Positions 6,630 through 14,349 are shown, counted from the stretch's first letter. The stretch: DNA of 40,045 nt from Lachnospiraceae bacterium OM04-12BH (GCA_003490145.1 QULQ01000021.1:691-40735), one strand, 5' to 3'. Program-made: numbers and translations. The notes: generated by a model from the sequence alone, not told the origin.

Positions 6630-8234
6630 TTATAACTGAGGACCTGCAGCAACAAGTGCCTTACCAGCATCGTTTCCTTCGTATTTAGCGAAGTTCTTGA
6701 TGAATCTCTGTGCAAGATCCTTAGCCTTTGTTTCCCATTCGGAAGCATCTGCATAAGTATCACGAGGATCAAGGATAGCAGGATCTACTCCAGGAAGAGC
6801 TGTAGGTACTTCGAAGTTGAAGTAAGGGATCTTCTTGGTAGGAGCATTTACGATGTCACCGTTAAGGATTGCATCAATGATTCCACGGGTATCCTTAATG
6901 GAGATACGCTTGCCAGTTCCGTTCCATCCTGTGTTTACAAGATAAGCCTTAGCGCCGCTCTTCTCCATCTTCTTAACGAGCTCTTCTGCATACTTTGTAG
7001 GATGCAGCTCTAGGAATGCCTGTCCGAAGCAAGCAGAGAAGGTAGGAGTAGGCTCTGTAATTCCACGCTCTGTACCAGCCAGCTTAGCTGTGAATCCTGA
7101 CAGGAAGTAGTACTGTGTCTGATCAGGTGTCAGAGCAGATACCGGAGGAAGTACGCCGAAAGCATCTGCGGACAGGAAGATTACGTTCTTAGCTGCCGGT
7201 GCAGAAGAGATAGGACGTACAATGTTTTTAATATGATTGATAGGATAAGATACACGAGTATTCTCGGTTACGCTCTTATCTGCGAAATCAATTTTGCCTG
7301 CAGCATCAAGAGTTACATTCTCAAGAAGAGCGTTGCGCTTGATTGCATTGTAGATATCAGGCTCAGAATCCTTATCCAGGTTGATAACCTTAGCGTAGCA
7401 TCCACCTTCGAAGTTGAATACACCGTTGTCATCCCAGCCGTGCTCGTCATCACCGATCAGGAGACGCTTAGGATCTGTGGAAAGGGTTGTCTTACCTGTT
7501 CCGGAAAGACCGAAGAAGATAGCTGTGTTCTTGCCATCCATATCTGTGTTGGCAGAGCAGTGCATGGAAGCCATGCCCTTCAGAGGCAGATAGTAGTTCA
7601 TCATAGAGAACATACCCTTCTTCATTTCTCCGCCGTACCATGTATTAACAATAACCTGCTCGCGGCTTGTGATATTGAAAGCAACGCAGGTTTCGGAGTT
7701 CAGACCGAGCTCCTTGAAGTTTTCAACCTTAGCCTTGGAAGCGTTGTAAACAACGAAGTCAGGCTCGAAGTCCTTCAACTCTTCAGCTGTAGGCTTGATG
7801 AACATATTGGTAACAAAGTGAGCCTGCCAAGCAACCTCAACGATGAAACGGATTGCCATACGGGTATCCTTGTTAGCACCACAGAATGCATCTACTACGA
7901 AAAGTCTCTTGTTGGAGAGCTCTTTCTTAGCGATATCCTTAACAGCTGCCCATGTAGCCTCTGTCATAGGATGGTTGTCGTTCTTGTACTCATCGGATGT
8001 CCACCATACAGTGTCCTTGGAATTCTCATCTACAACGATGTATTTGTCTTTAGGGGAACGACCTGTATAGATACCGGTCATTACATTAACAGCGCCAAGT
8101 TCGCTGACCTGACCTTTTTCGTAACCTTCCAGTTCAGGTTTGGTCTCTTCCTCGAATAACATTTCGTAAGAAGGATTGTGAACGATTTCCGTAACTCCGG
8201 AAATGCCATACTTGCTTAAATCGATTTCTGCCAT
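6630..8234 (-). CDS. pckA: Phosphoenolpyruvate carboxykinase (ATP)
   Basis: The enzyme interconverts oxaloacetate and ATP with phosphoenolpyruvate, CO2 and ADP. In fermenters it often runs towards oxaloacetate on the way to succinate or propionate. The 534-residue product carries the substrate-binding TGRSPKDKY (57-65), the P-loop GLSGTGKTT (242-250) and the metal/nucleotide segment GDDEHGW (261-267), plus [10 protein letters not shown] near the C-terminus. The length is typical. The start at 8234 follows AAAGAGGTC. It is alone on its strand between its own promoter (8287-8314) and terminator (6559-6600). Codon use is biased like fba, which implies high expression. Confidence 0.97.
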   Translation of the reverse strand: MAEIDLSKYGISGVTEIVHNPSYEMLFEEETKPELEGYEKGQVSELGAVNVMTGIYTGRSPKDKYIVVDENSKDTVWWTSDEYKNDNHPMTEATWAAVKDIAKKELSNKRLFVVDAFCGANKDTRMAIRFIVEVAWQAHFVTNMFIKPTAEELKDFEPDFVVYNASKAKVENFKELGLNSETCVAFNITSREQVIVNTWYGGEMKKGMFSMMNYYLPLKGMASMHCSANTDMDGKNTAIFFGLSGTGKTTLSTDPKRLLIGDDEHGWDDNGVFNFEGGCYAKVINLDKDSEPDIYNAIKRNALLENVTLDAAGKIDFADKSVTENTRVSYPINHIKNIVRPISSAPAAKNVIFLSADAFGVLPPVSALTPDQTQYYFLSGFTAKLAGTERGITEPTPTFSACFGQAFLELHPTKYAEELVKKMEKSGAKAYLVNTGWNGTGKRISIKDTRGIIDAILNGDIVNAPTKKIPYFNFEVPTALPGVDPAILDPRDTYADASEWETKAKDLAQRFIKNFAKYEGNDAGKALVAAGPQL

Positions 8235-8286
8235 TTTTCTGACCTCTTTCTTTAATATAGTAATATCATAAAATATCCTGCTAATA

Positions 8287-8314
8287 ATTATACATATTTA
8301 GCCGACAAAATCAA
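8287..8314 (-). promoter_or_regulatory. Promoter of pckA
   Basis: On the minus strand TTGATT (8314-8309) and a perfect TATAAT (8292-8287) are 16 bases apart, about 52 bases before the start codon. The surrounding sequence is very AT-rich. Confidence 0.6.
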
Positions 8315-8356
8315 CCAAAACTTCACTTTTTTACTGTGTTTTTGCCGGGAGAATAT

Positions 8357-8385
8357 TTAACATCATAGTACTTTATGCCTACAAT
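8357..8385 (+). promoter_or_regulatory. Promoter of the alpha/beta hydrolase gene
   Basis: TTAACA (8357-8362) and TACAAT (8380-8385) have 17-base spacing. The site is back to back with the pckA promoter. Confidence 0.6.
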
Positions 8386-8458
8386 AGATTGATAATGAGA
8401 AAAGAAACTGATAAAATAAAAAGAACAAAGAAAAAGCAGGAAGCAGGGAGGTCTGAAA

Positions 8459-9424
8459 ATGGGCAGAGCCATGACGGCTGGAATATTGACATTGATACTG
8501 ATCCTGCTGCCGGCAGTGGCAGGTATTCTGGCATCTTACGTGCTGTACAGGATTATTTTCTGCTATCCGCAGAAGAAGAGACTGGCACCGGGAAAGCTGC
8601 CAGAGAGCCGGATGTATGCACCGTGGACAGAGCGGCTTAAGGAAAGCTGCCTTTTAATGGACAGAATGCCCTTTGAGAAGCTTACGATCCGGGCAGAGGA
8701 TGATCTGACCCTGCAGGGAAGGCTGTATGAGGGAGAGACAGGAAAGCCCCTGATCCTGTTCTTTCATGGTTATCATGGAGGCTATCAGTGGGATGGCTTT
8801 GGATTTTTTCAGTTGTTTCGGAAGGAAGGATATTCACTCTTTGTGGCAGAGCAGCGTTCTCATGGGGAAAGCAGTGACAGAACCATTACCTTTGGTATCC
8901 GGGAGAGAAAGGATGTCAGAAAATGGGCAGAGCATCTGGCAGAGCGTTTCCAGGAAAAGACAATACTTCTTGCCGGGGTGTCCATGGGAGCAGCTACGGT
9001 GATGATGGCAGAGACAGAAGAGCTGCCTGTAAATGTAAAAGGGATCATAGCAGACTGTGGTTATACCTCACCGGAGGATATTATAAGGAAGAATATCAGA
9101 GAGCTGCATTTTCCCATGTGGCCAACGTATCCACTGGTGAGGCTTGGAGCCAGAATGTACGGACATTTTAATATGGAAGAAACCTCAGCGATAGAAGGGG
9201 TAGAAACAGGTAAGCTGCCGGTTCTTTTTATCCATGGGGATAAGGACAGTGTCGTACCCTATGCTATGTGTGAAAGCCTGTACGGTGCCTGCAGGAGCAG
9301 AAAAAAGCGCCTGACAGTACAGGGAGCAGACCATGCGGTCTGCTCCCTGGCAGCAACAAACGATTATGTACAGGCAATTCTCAGCTTTGCAGAAGGGCTG
9401 ATAAATGAGGGAACTACAGGCTGA
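8459..9424 (+). CDS. Membrane-anchored alpha/beta hydrolase
   Basis: A 321-residue protein with one N-terminal hydrophobic segment (about 8-34), so it is likely anchored by its N-terminus. The rest is an alpha/beta hydrolase fold: oxyanion region FFHGYHGG (101-108), nucleophile elbow GVSMG with S175, catalytic D263 (HGDKDSVVP) and H292 (GADHAVC). It resembles the YqkD/BEM46-like serine hydrolases; the natural substrate (ester, amide or thioester) cannot be read from sequence. The start at 8459 follows GGGAGG. The stop overlaps the 3' end of the converging nagA remnant by 11 bases. Confidence 0.85.
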   Translation: MGRAMTAGILTLILILLPAVAGILASYVLYRIIFCYPQKKRLAPGKLPESRMYAPWTERLKESCLLMDRMPFEKLTIRAEDDLTLQGRLYEGETGKPLILFFHGYHGGYQWDGFGFFQLFRKEGYSLFVAEQRSHGESSDRTITFGIRERKDVRKWAEHLAERFQEKTILLAGVSMGAATVMMAETEELPVNVKGIIADCGYTSPEDIIRKNIRELHFPMWPTYPLVRLGARMYGHFNMEETSAIEGVETGKLPVLFIHGDKDSVVPYAMCESLYGACRSRKKRLTVQGADHAVCSLAATNDYVQAILSFAEGLINEGTTG

Positions 9425-9668
9425 GTACCTGACCCTTGAAAATAATATCTTTAATATTCAGATCCTGATCCAGGATCAGCAGATTGGAAAGCGCACCCTC
9501 AGTAATCTGACCGTGTGCTTTTTCTATGCCAAGCTCTCTGGCAGGATTGATGGTAGCAGGGCAGATTGCTGTGATACCGCTTTTTAATTCATAGGCAGCC
9601 ATCTTCCGGATGCCTTCAAGGTCGTGGTCACTGATATCACTGCCTACGCAGCCGTGAAAGTGAAGATC
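9414..9668 (-). pseudogene. nagA: Remnant of nagA (N-acetylglucosamine-6-phosphate deacetylase)
   Basis: On the minus strand the frame contains DLHFHGCVGSDISDHDLEG, then YELKSGITAICPAT, and without a break INPARELGIEKAHGQITEG and LLILDQDLNIK. The first part is the metal-binding start of the NagA barrel; the second is the far C-terminal end of the same enzyme. The central about 230 residues, with most catalytic and substrate residues, are missing, as are the first about 50 residues before DLHFHG. The join falls at CPAT/ATINPA, where the two ends are similar, so a short-homology deletion is plausible. The residual frame continues upstream into unrelated sequence. The protein cannot be active as a deacetylase. 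Family size and order are from general knowledge of NagA. Confidence 0.85.
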
Positions 9669-9759
9669 CTCCTTTTTGTGTGTGGTCCGCCTTGCGGCGG
9701 ATAAAGGGAAGTTACAAAAAATAACTGGTAAGCAATTAAGCTGTGCTTCACTTTCAACG
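9669..9759 (-). other. Junction sequence between nagB and nagA remnants
   Basis: This 91-base stretch replaces the normal start of nagA. It holds a compact hairpin (TCCGCC and GGCGGA around a four-base loop, near 9687-9702) and, on the minus strand, AAAAAGGAGG just before the nagA homology begins. The GGAGG is positioned like a ribosome binding site but no start codon follows closely. It may be foreign or a deletion scar. Confidence 0.4.
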
Positions 9760-10320
9760 TCAATGGGGGAGCATTGAAAGTGCGGCTTCATCTCCGACAA
9801 CAGTAACGTCGCTGTGGAGCTGTAGTACGGAAGCTGGTACTTGTGGAGTGATAGGTCCAAAGAAGGCTTCCTTTTCAAATGAGGACGAAGGCTCGTTAAA
9901 GCCGATATGTCCGTTGTTTCCAAGACCGAGAAGCTGAAGATCTATGCCACCAAGGTCATGGATGATCTTATTGTAATCATCACAGGCCTTTTCAGCATCA
10001 GGCTCAAGTCCATTTGGTACGAAAGTATGGTCTTTTCTGATATTGATATGATCAAATAAGTTATGATTCATAAAGTAGCGGTAGCTCTGATCGTTTTCAG
10101 GGGAAAGACCTTTATATTCATCCAGATTGACTGAAGTAACCTCAGAAAAATCAAGATCTCCCTTCTGGAACCACTGGACAAGCTGTTTGTAGGCACCAAC
10201 GGGAGTGGAGCCGGTAGCCAGTCCAAGAACGCAGTCAGGCTTCATAATAACCTGTGCTGACAAAAGATTAGCTGTGACACGGCTCATATGTTCATAATCT
10301 TTTGTTTTAATAATTTTCAT
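9760..10320 (-). pseudogene. nagB: nagB with internal in-frame deletion (glucosamine-6-phosphate deaminase)
   Basis: NagB converts glucosamine-6-phosphate to fructose-6-phosphate and ammonia. The start is ATG 10320 ([10 protein letters not shown]), after AGAAAGGTG. Conserved parts are present: [10 protein letters not shown] (phosphate loop), [35 protein letters not shown], and the C-terminal [17 protein letters not shown]. Between NEPSSSFEK and EAFFGPI about 55-60 residues are absent; family members are about 240 residues, here 186. The lost part includes the VTVGVGTI-like segment and helices of the lid and core. The frame stays open, so a shortened protein could be made, but a functional Rossmann-like core is unlikely. 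Read-level support would settle whether this is biology or an assembly error. Confidence 0.8.
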
Positions 10321-10364
10321 ATGGATACACACCTTTCTGAGAATTTAACTCTCTTCTATATGGG

Positions 10365-10393
10365 AGCATAGCAAGTTCCAGACGAAAGGACAA
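10365..10393 (-). promoter_or_regulatory. Promoter of nagB-nagA
   Basis: On the minus strand TTGTCC (10393-10388) and TATGCT (10370-10365) have 17-base spacing, 45 bases before the nagB start codon. Confidence 0.5.
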
Positions 10394-10451
10394 TAGATTT
10401 GGAAGCATTGCACAAGAATAGGAAAAAAAGAACATGGAATGGCAAATCATA

Positions 10452-10480
10452 TTGTAAAAAAGAGGGGAGATTCTTATAAT
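10452..10480 (+). promoter_or_regulatory. Promoter of the Cys-rich protein / HD-GYP genes
   Basis: TTGTAA (10452-10457) and a perfect TATAAT (10475-10480) are 17 bases apart. An AAAGGAAAGGGA ribosome binding site and ATG 10506 follow closely. Confidence 0.65.
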
Positions 10481-10505
10481 AGGAACAGAAAGGAAAGGGA
10501 TTTGC

Positions 10506-10718
10506 ATGAAGAGCATTCTGATCAAAGATACCACGAAGGAAGAAAGAGAGCAGATCATAAAGGAGTCACTCGATTGTGGTGGTGGCTGTGAGAATTGTTC
10601 GAGCTGCTGGCTTGGCGGTGGAAGTCCGTTTGAACTTTATCAGCCATATATTGATGGTGAAAAGGAGATCGCAGAGATCAACCGGGAATATAATGCAAGA
10701 TATCAGAGAGGAAACTGA
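10506..10718 (+). CDS. Small Cys-rich hypothetical protein
   Basis: A 70-residue soluble protein with a hydrophilic N-terminal helix and a compact cluster of four cysteines: C24, C28, C31 and C34 (C-x3-C-x2-C-x2-C), embedded in Gly and Ser, followed by WLGGGSPFELYQPY. The spacing suits a zinc or iron-sulfur site, or possibly a modified peptide, but no radical SAM maturase is next to it, so a RiPP precursor is not supported. The Tyr-rich C-terminal part (IDGEKEIAEINREYNARYQ) looks helical. It has a strong promoter and ribosome binding site, so it is very likely a real gene. It may be co-transcribed with the HD-GYP gene 41 bases downstream. Function unknown. Confidence 0.7.
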   Translation: MKSILIKDTTKEEREQIIKESLDCGGGCENCSSCWLGGGSPFELYQPYIDGEKEIAEINREYNARYQRGN

Positions 10719-10759
10719 AAAGCAGCAGGAATGCTGATAGACACAGAAAGGATAAAGAT

Positions 10760-11398
10760 ATGGAAGAATGTCATTACTGCGAAGGTACAGATGACAAGGA
10801 AGAAGTGTACCATGAGATTATAGAGTGCATCACCGGGGCACTGGATGCCAAGGATGCCTATACAGCCGGACATTCACAGAGAGTCAGTGAAATGGCACTG
10901 AAGGTATGTGAACTGATCGGACTGAAAAAGAAGGATATACTGAAGATCCATATTGCAGCGCATCTGCATGATATTGGAAAGATCGGGATACCGGATGCCA
11001 TCCTGAACAAGGAAGGCAGGCTGACGGATGAGGAATTTGAGATTATGAAAACCCATTCTGCCATTGGAGCCGGTATTCTCAGCAAGTCCAAAAGTCTGTC
11101 AGAGTTCAGTGATATTGTACTGCATCATCACGAAAGGTTTGACGGGAAGGGGTATCCGGATGGCCTGAAAGGAGAGAAGATCCCGGTGGGAGCCAGGATC
11201 ATTGCAATCTGCGATTCCATTGATGCCATGACATCGAACCGCAGATATCGGAAGGCACTGGGATTCGATGTTTGTTATCAGGAAATAGAGAAAAATCTTG
11301 GCAAAATGTATGATCCGATCATTGGACAGTATGTACTTGATCATTTTGACAAGGTAACAGCCTGCCTTCACAAAAACGTGGCTGTGAAGGCAGTATAG
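10760..11398 (+). CDS. HD-GYP domain protein (c-di-GMP phosphodiesterase type)
   Basis: A 212-residue cytosolic protein made almost only of an HD-GYP domain. Metal ligands H70/D71 sit in AHLHDIGKIGIPD, further ligands in HHHERFDGKGYPDGL (122-136, with GYP at 131-133), and D152 in CDSIDAMTSNRRYR. These are the residues expected of an active enzyme that hydrolyses cyclic di-GMP or a related nucleotide. No receiver or sensor domain is attached. An N-terminal CxxxxC (C4, C7) is unusual. The start follows GAAAGGATAAAGAT. The last 31 bases overlap the 3' end of the converging histidine kinase remnant, so the C-terminus (HKNVAVKAV) might have been altered by the rearrangements on that side. Confidence 0.9.
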   Translation: MEECHYCEGTDDKEEVYHEIIECITGALDAKDAYTAGHSQRVSEMALKVCELIGLKKKDILKIHIAAHLHDIGKIGIPDAILNKEGRLTDEEFEIMKTHSAIGAGILSKSKSLSEFSDIVLHHHERFDGKGYPDGLKGEKIPVGARIIAICDSIDAMTSNRRYRKALGFDVCYQEIEKNLGKMYDPIIGQYVLDHFDKVTACLHKNVAVKAV

Positions 11399-12181
11399 GT
11401 AGCTTCATCACTCTTTACGGTAAGCTGTCCTTTGTGGACGGTGACAATAGAGCTTGCAATGGCAAGGCCAAGGCCGTAGCCGCCGTATTTCCGGTTCCGG
11501 GAGGCTTCACTTCTGTAGAAACGTTCGAAAATATGCTTCTGGTCCTCTGCAGGGATTCCATTTCCTGTATTGCGGACCAGAAGTATTTTTTTGTCTCCAT
11601 GGGAAGAGAGAGAGATACTTACTGTGCTGTGTTCGCCTGAATATTTGAAGGCATTGTCAAGAAGGATCGTGACAAGCTGTCTGATGTTTCCTTCATTACC
11701 GTTCATGGTAAGACCATCCTGAATTTCCATGGTAAACTGCTTTTCGTATTCGAAGGCCAGACTTTCAAAGGAGAGGGCGGCATTTTTTACGGTGCTGCTC
11801 AAGATCCATGGGAAGCATCGGCAATAAACTGCTTCTGCTTGTCAAAGGCGGTCTGCACAGGCTTGGTGGTCCATCTGGACAGGAAAAAGACTGGAATAAA
11901 GATCAGGAAAATGCCAGGGAGTCCAACATAAAGGCAGATCCGCAGCAGCCGCAGAGACATGGATTTTTCTGTGGATTTGATATTTGGATATTGTCTGGAG
12001 TATCCAGAGCTTTTATGCCGTCTGCTGTATCCCGCATGGCATAGTCCTGGAGGGTGGCATAGCCATGCTGCATGGCAGAATAGCTGACAGAAATATTGAG
12101 AACCGCCAGGATCAATATAAAAATGGAAATGACACTGACCATGGTGATCAGGATAAAGCGACGCTGTAATTTTCGGATCAT
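11368..12181 (-). pseudogene. Broken sensor histidine kinase, three fragments in different frames
   Basis: On the minus strand the gene starts MIRKLQRRFILITMVSVIS (membrane segment 1) at 12181 and stays open to about 11990. It then continues in another frame as KSTEKSMSLRLLRICLYVG and a second membrane segment, FLIFIPVFFLSRW, to QKQFIADASH (the phospho-acceptor H-box), near 11815. There a second break occurs, with stop codons directly behind DASHGS. The last part (11802-11368, yet another join) has LLDNAFKYSGEHSTVSI, GNGIPAEDQKHIFERFYRS and YGLGLAIASSIV: the complete ATP-binding domain. So part of the extracytoplasmic sensor and almost all of the dimerisation domain after the H-box are missing. 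The start overlaps the preceding regulator's stop (ATGA), as in an intact operon. Function is lost unless the sequence is misassembled. Confidence 0.8.
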
Positions 12182-12291
12182 TTTGAGACCTCCAGACGAT
12201 AACCGATTCCTCTGACGGTTTTGATCTGAACCGGTGTGTTCAGGGATGCAAACTTCTGTCTCAAAAAGGAAATATAGTCGTAATGATCACT
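12178..12291 (-). pseudogene. C-terminal remnant of an OmpR-type response regulator
   Basis: Only the end of the winged-helix domain is recognisable: DYISFLRQKFASLNTPVQIK followed by TVRGIGYRLEVSK and the stop, the typical wing hairpin of OmpR/PhoB regulators. The receiver domain and the front of the DNA-binding domain are gone; the open frame extends upstream to about 12375 with unrelated-looking residues. It overlaps the kinase remnant by four bases (ATGA), which shows the two were one two-component operon. Confidence 0.75.
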
Positions 12292-12386
12292 CACGATCTG
12301 AACGTAGCCAAAAGTGCCCAGCGGATCGTGCATATTGTTGACGGGTGTCTGAGCTAGAACCGGATGACCTAACACAGAAATCCTTA

Positions 12387-12415
12387 TTGACAGACAGAAA
12401 ATACAGGTGCATATT
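12387..12415 (+). promoter_or_regulatory. Promoter of the GNAT acetyltransferase gene
   Basis: A perfect TTGACA (12387-12392) is followed after 17 bases by CATATT (12410-12415), a 4/6 match to the -10 box. It lies just upstream of the truncated regulator remnant on the opposite strand. Confidence 0.55.
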
Positions 12416-12443
12416 GGAAAAAACGGATGGAGGAGACAATATT

Positions 12444-13046
12444 ATGGAAGAAAAAAAGGTAAACATCCGGGTAGCCTCGCCAGAAGATGCAGAGAAGCTG
12501 CTTGCCATTTATGCACCTTATGTAGAACATACTGCGATCACTTTTGAGTATGAGGTTCCTTCTCTTTTGGAATTCCGGGAAAGGATCTGCCATGTGCTGG
12601 AGAAATACCCATATCTGGCAGCAGAAGTGGACGGTCAGATTGCAGGGTATGCCTATGTAGGTGTCTTTCACGACAGGGAGGCCTATGACTGGTGTGTGGA
12701 AACATCTATTTATGTGGATCAGAGCTGCAGGAAAATGGGGATTGGCGGGAAACTGCACCATGCACTGGAGGAGGTATTGAAGCTGCAGGGAATCCTGAAT
12801 ATGAATGCCTGTATTGCCTATCCGGAGGAAGAGGATGAGTATCTGACTAAAAACAGTGTGGAATTTCACAGACATCTGGGATATGACATGGTCGGAGAAT
12901 TTCATAACTGTGGATACAAATTCGACAGATGGTATCACATGGTCTGGATGGAGAAAATGATTGGAGAGCATAGAAGCGGGCAGGATTTCCCAAAGAATTT
13001 TCCGCAGATCAGAGAAGAGGCAGAAAGCATACTTTCAAAATTGTAG
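12444..13046 (+). CDS. GNAT family N-acetyltransferase (phosphinothricin-acetyltransferase-like)
   Basis: The start is ATG 12444, after GGAGGAGACAATATT; the open frame begins earlier, but that part overlaps the promoter. The 200-residue cytosolic protein follows the Pat/YwnH-like GNAT pattern: IRVASPEDAEKLLAIYAPYV, then ITFEYEVPSLLEF, a core strand AGYAYVGVFHDREAYDWCVE, and the acetyl-CoA loop QSCRKMGIGGKL (93-104). The end has HRHLGYDMVGEFHNCGYKF and WYHMVWMEK. It should transfer acetyl from acetyl-CoA to an amine, perhaps an antimetabolite or amino acid; the true substrate is not evident. An internal acidic loop (YPEEEDEYL) is slightly unusual. It has its own promoter and a terminator behind it. 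Confidence 0.9.
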   Translation: MEEKKVNIRVASPEDAEKLLAIYAPYVEHTAITFEYEVPSLLEFRERICHVLEKYPYLAAEVDGQIAGYAYVGVFHDREAYDWCVETSIYVDQSCRKMGIGGKLHHALEEVLKLQGILNMNACIAYPEEEDEYLTKNSVEFHRHLGYDMVGEFHNCGYKFDRWYHMVWMEKMIGEHRSGQDFPKNFPQIREEAESILSKL

Positions 13047-13065
13047 TAGACGGAAGGAATAATAA

Positions 13066-13113
13066 AATCCCAGATGAACACCTGACAGAGAAGTCACAGA
13101 TTCATCTGGGATT
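13066..13113. terminator. Probable bidirectional terminator between GNAT and ACT genes
   Basis: A 13-base perfect stem, AATCCCAGATGAA (13066-13078) with TTCATCTGGGATT (13101-13113), and a 22-base loop. The T-rich tract is better on the minus strand (TTTTATTATT), which serves the ACT-domain gene; the plus side has only AATTTG. Confidence 0.65.
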
Positions 13114-13149
13114 AATTTGCTGCGTCGTATATTTTGGTACAGCTCTACT

Positions 13150-13554
13150 TTAAGCAAGTATGAAGCCTTTGCCCTTCAGATATTCTTCAACCTCGAAGAT
13201 CTCATTGGTATGAAGGATCAGGACAGGCTTGCCGGTATCTCTGTTAAAGCACAGATAAATGTAGTCAACATTGATATTACCCGCCTCCAGAGAAAGAAGA
13301 AGCTGGTTCAGATTACCTACTTTATCTTCCAGTTCTACGCCAATAACATCATTGGAACGGCAGAGATAGCCACCCTCTTTCAGGGAGGCGAGAGCCTTTT
13401 CCGTGTCGGATACGATCAGCCGCATGATTCCGTATTCAGGTCCGTCGTTGGTAACAGAGCCAAGAATATTGATATTGGCATTCTGAAGAATCTGGGTGAT
13501 ATCCTGAAAGGTTCCCTTTTTATTTTCAGCAAAAATAGCAACTTGTTTTAACAT
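13150..13554 (-). CDS. Tandem ACT-domain protein
   Basis: A 134-residue cytosolic protein with two ACT domains and nothing else: MLKQVAIFAENKKGTFQDIT (about 1-65) and GVELEDKVGNLNQLLLSL (about 72-134). ACT domains bind amino acids; stand-alone pairs like this are thought to be regulatory sensors, in clostridia often near amino-acid or acyl-CoA genes. The start chosen is ATG 13554. In-frame ATG codons at 13566, 13578 and 13590 lie too close to or upstream of the predicted transcription start (about 13589), or lack a well-spaced ribosome binding site. The gene has its own promoter and is separate from the two-component operon behind it. Confidence 0.85.
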   Translation of the reverse strand: MLKQVAIFAENKKGTFQDITQILQNANINILGSVTNDGPEYGIMRLIVSDTEKALASLKEGGYLCRSNDVIGVELEDKVGNLNQLLLSLEAGNINVDYIYLCFNRDTGKPVLILHTNEIFEVEEYLKGKGFILA

Positions 13555-13595
13555 GATGGTTTCCATACCTTTCTGCATGATTCCACGCAATTTAT

Positions 13596-13624
13596 ATCAT
13601 AGCACATTACGATGCCAGGGTCAA
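13596..13624 (-). promoter_or_regulatory. Promoter of the ACT-domain gene
   Basis: On the minus strand TTGACC (13624-13619) and TATGAT (13601-13596) are 17 bases apart. The expected transcription start is near 13589. Confidence 0.7.
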
Positions 13625-13634
13625 AAGGAGTATG

Positions 13635-13661
13635 TGGCAGGGTGCTAATCACACTCTGCCA
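13635..13661 (-). terminator. Possible terminator of the KdpDE-like operon
   Basis: TGGCAGGGTG (13635-13644) can pair with CACTCTGCCA (13652-13661), with one weak pair. It overlaps the last codons of the response regulator and, on the minus strand, is followed after about ten bases by TTTT. Weak by sequence. Confidence 0.45.
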
Positions 13662-14349
13662 TTCTGTATCCAATGCCGATCTCTGTAAAGACATGCTCCG
13701 GGGCAGCAGGATTTTCTTCTATCTTACGACGGATATTTGCCATGTTTACCCGGAGGATCTGGTTATTATTGTCTATGTATGGTCCCCAGATCTTTTCCAT
13801 GATATAGGAATAGGTAAGAACCTTACCACTGTTCATGGCAAGGAGTCCGAGCAGCTTGAATTCAATCTGGGTCAGGTGTACCATTTCCCCGTTCAAGGTG
13901 ACAAGATGCTTTTCAAAGTCGAGAGTCAGGTTTCCATGATGGTAAACAGGTGTATGGATTGTGCTGTCAGAGCCAGACTGGCTGCTGTGACGCAGGGAGG
14001 TGCGGATCCTGGCAAGGAGCTCGACTGTGCCAAAGGGCTTGGTGATATAGTCATCAGCACCAAGGTCAAGAGCTTTGGCCTTTTCCTGCTCATGGCTTCT
14101 GGCAGAGATCACGATGATAGGAGTGGATCCCCAGTCGCGGAGCTGTTTTATCACATCCATGCCGTCAAGATCCGGGAGCCCGAGATCTAACAGGATAATA
14201 TCAGGACAGAGGGAGGCGGACAGATGCAGTCCTTCCCTGCCGGTAGAAGCAGTAGTGATCTTATATCCCTGATTTTTCAGTGTAGTGGCAATAAAGGAAC
14301 GGATATTCTCTTCATCTTCAATCAGAAGAATTGATGATTTCAGTGTCAT
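13645..14349 (-). CDS. KdpE-like response regulator
   Basis: A 234-residue OmpR-family regulator. The receiver domain has the acidic pair E11/D12, phospho-acceptor D55 (IILLDLGLPDLDGM), a conserved S/T (IIVISARS) and K (DYITKPFG). The winged-helix DNA-binding domain covers about 140-234, with LTQIEFKLLGLLAMNSGKVL and the GIGYRM wing. The sequence is closest in style to KdpE. The start is ATG 14349, after AGAAAGGATTTTTCAAA; the open frame extends upstream into the kinase gene without start signals. It lies 28 bases downstream of the kinase and is co-transcribed with it. No potassium-ATPase (kdpABC) genes are in the window, so it may regulate something else. Confidence 0.9.
   Translation of the reverse strand: MTLKSSILLIEDEENIRSFIATTLKNQGYKITTASTGREGLHLSASLCPDIILLDLGLPDLDGMDVIKQLRDWGSTPIIVISARSHEQEKAKALDLGADDYITKPFGTVELLARIRTSLRHSSQSGSDSTIHTPVYHHGNLTLDFEKHLVTLNGEMVHLTQIEFKLLGLLAMNSGKVLTYSYIMEKIWGPYIDNNNQILRVNMANIRRKIEENPAAPEHVFTEIGIGYRMAECD

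Noticed and set aside
7233..8159. Long open frame (308 codons) on the plus strand
   Set aside because: It is antisense to pckA, which has all catalytic motifs, its own promoter and terminator.
10506..10718. Cys-rich peptide as RiPP precursor
   Set aside because: No radical SAM maturase, transporter or protease of such a pathway is adjacent; a metal-binding protein is simpler.
12330..12375. tRNA-like bases (TAGCTCAGAC, GGTTCTAG) near the regulator remnant
   Set aside because: No acceptor stem, anticodon arm or complete T-loop can be formed.
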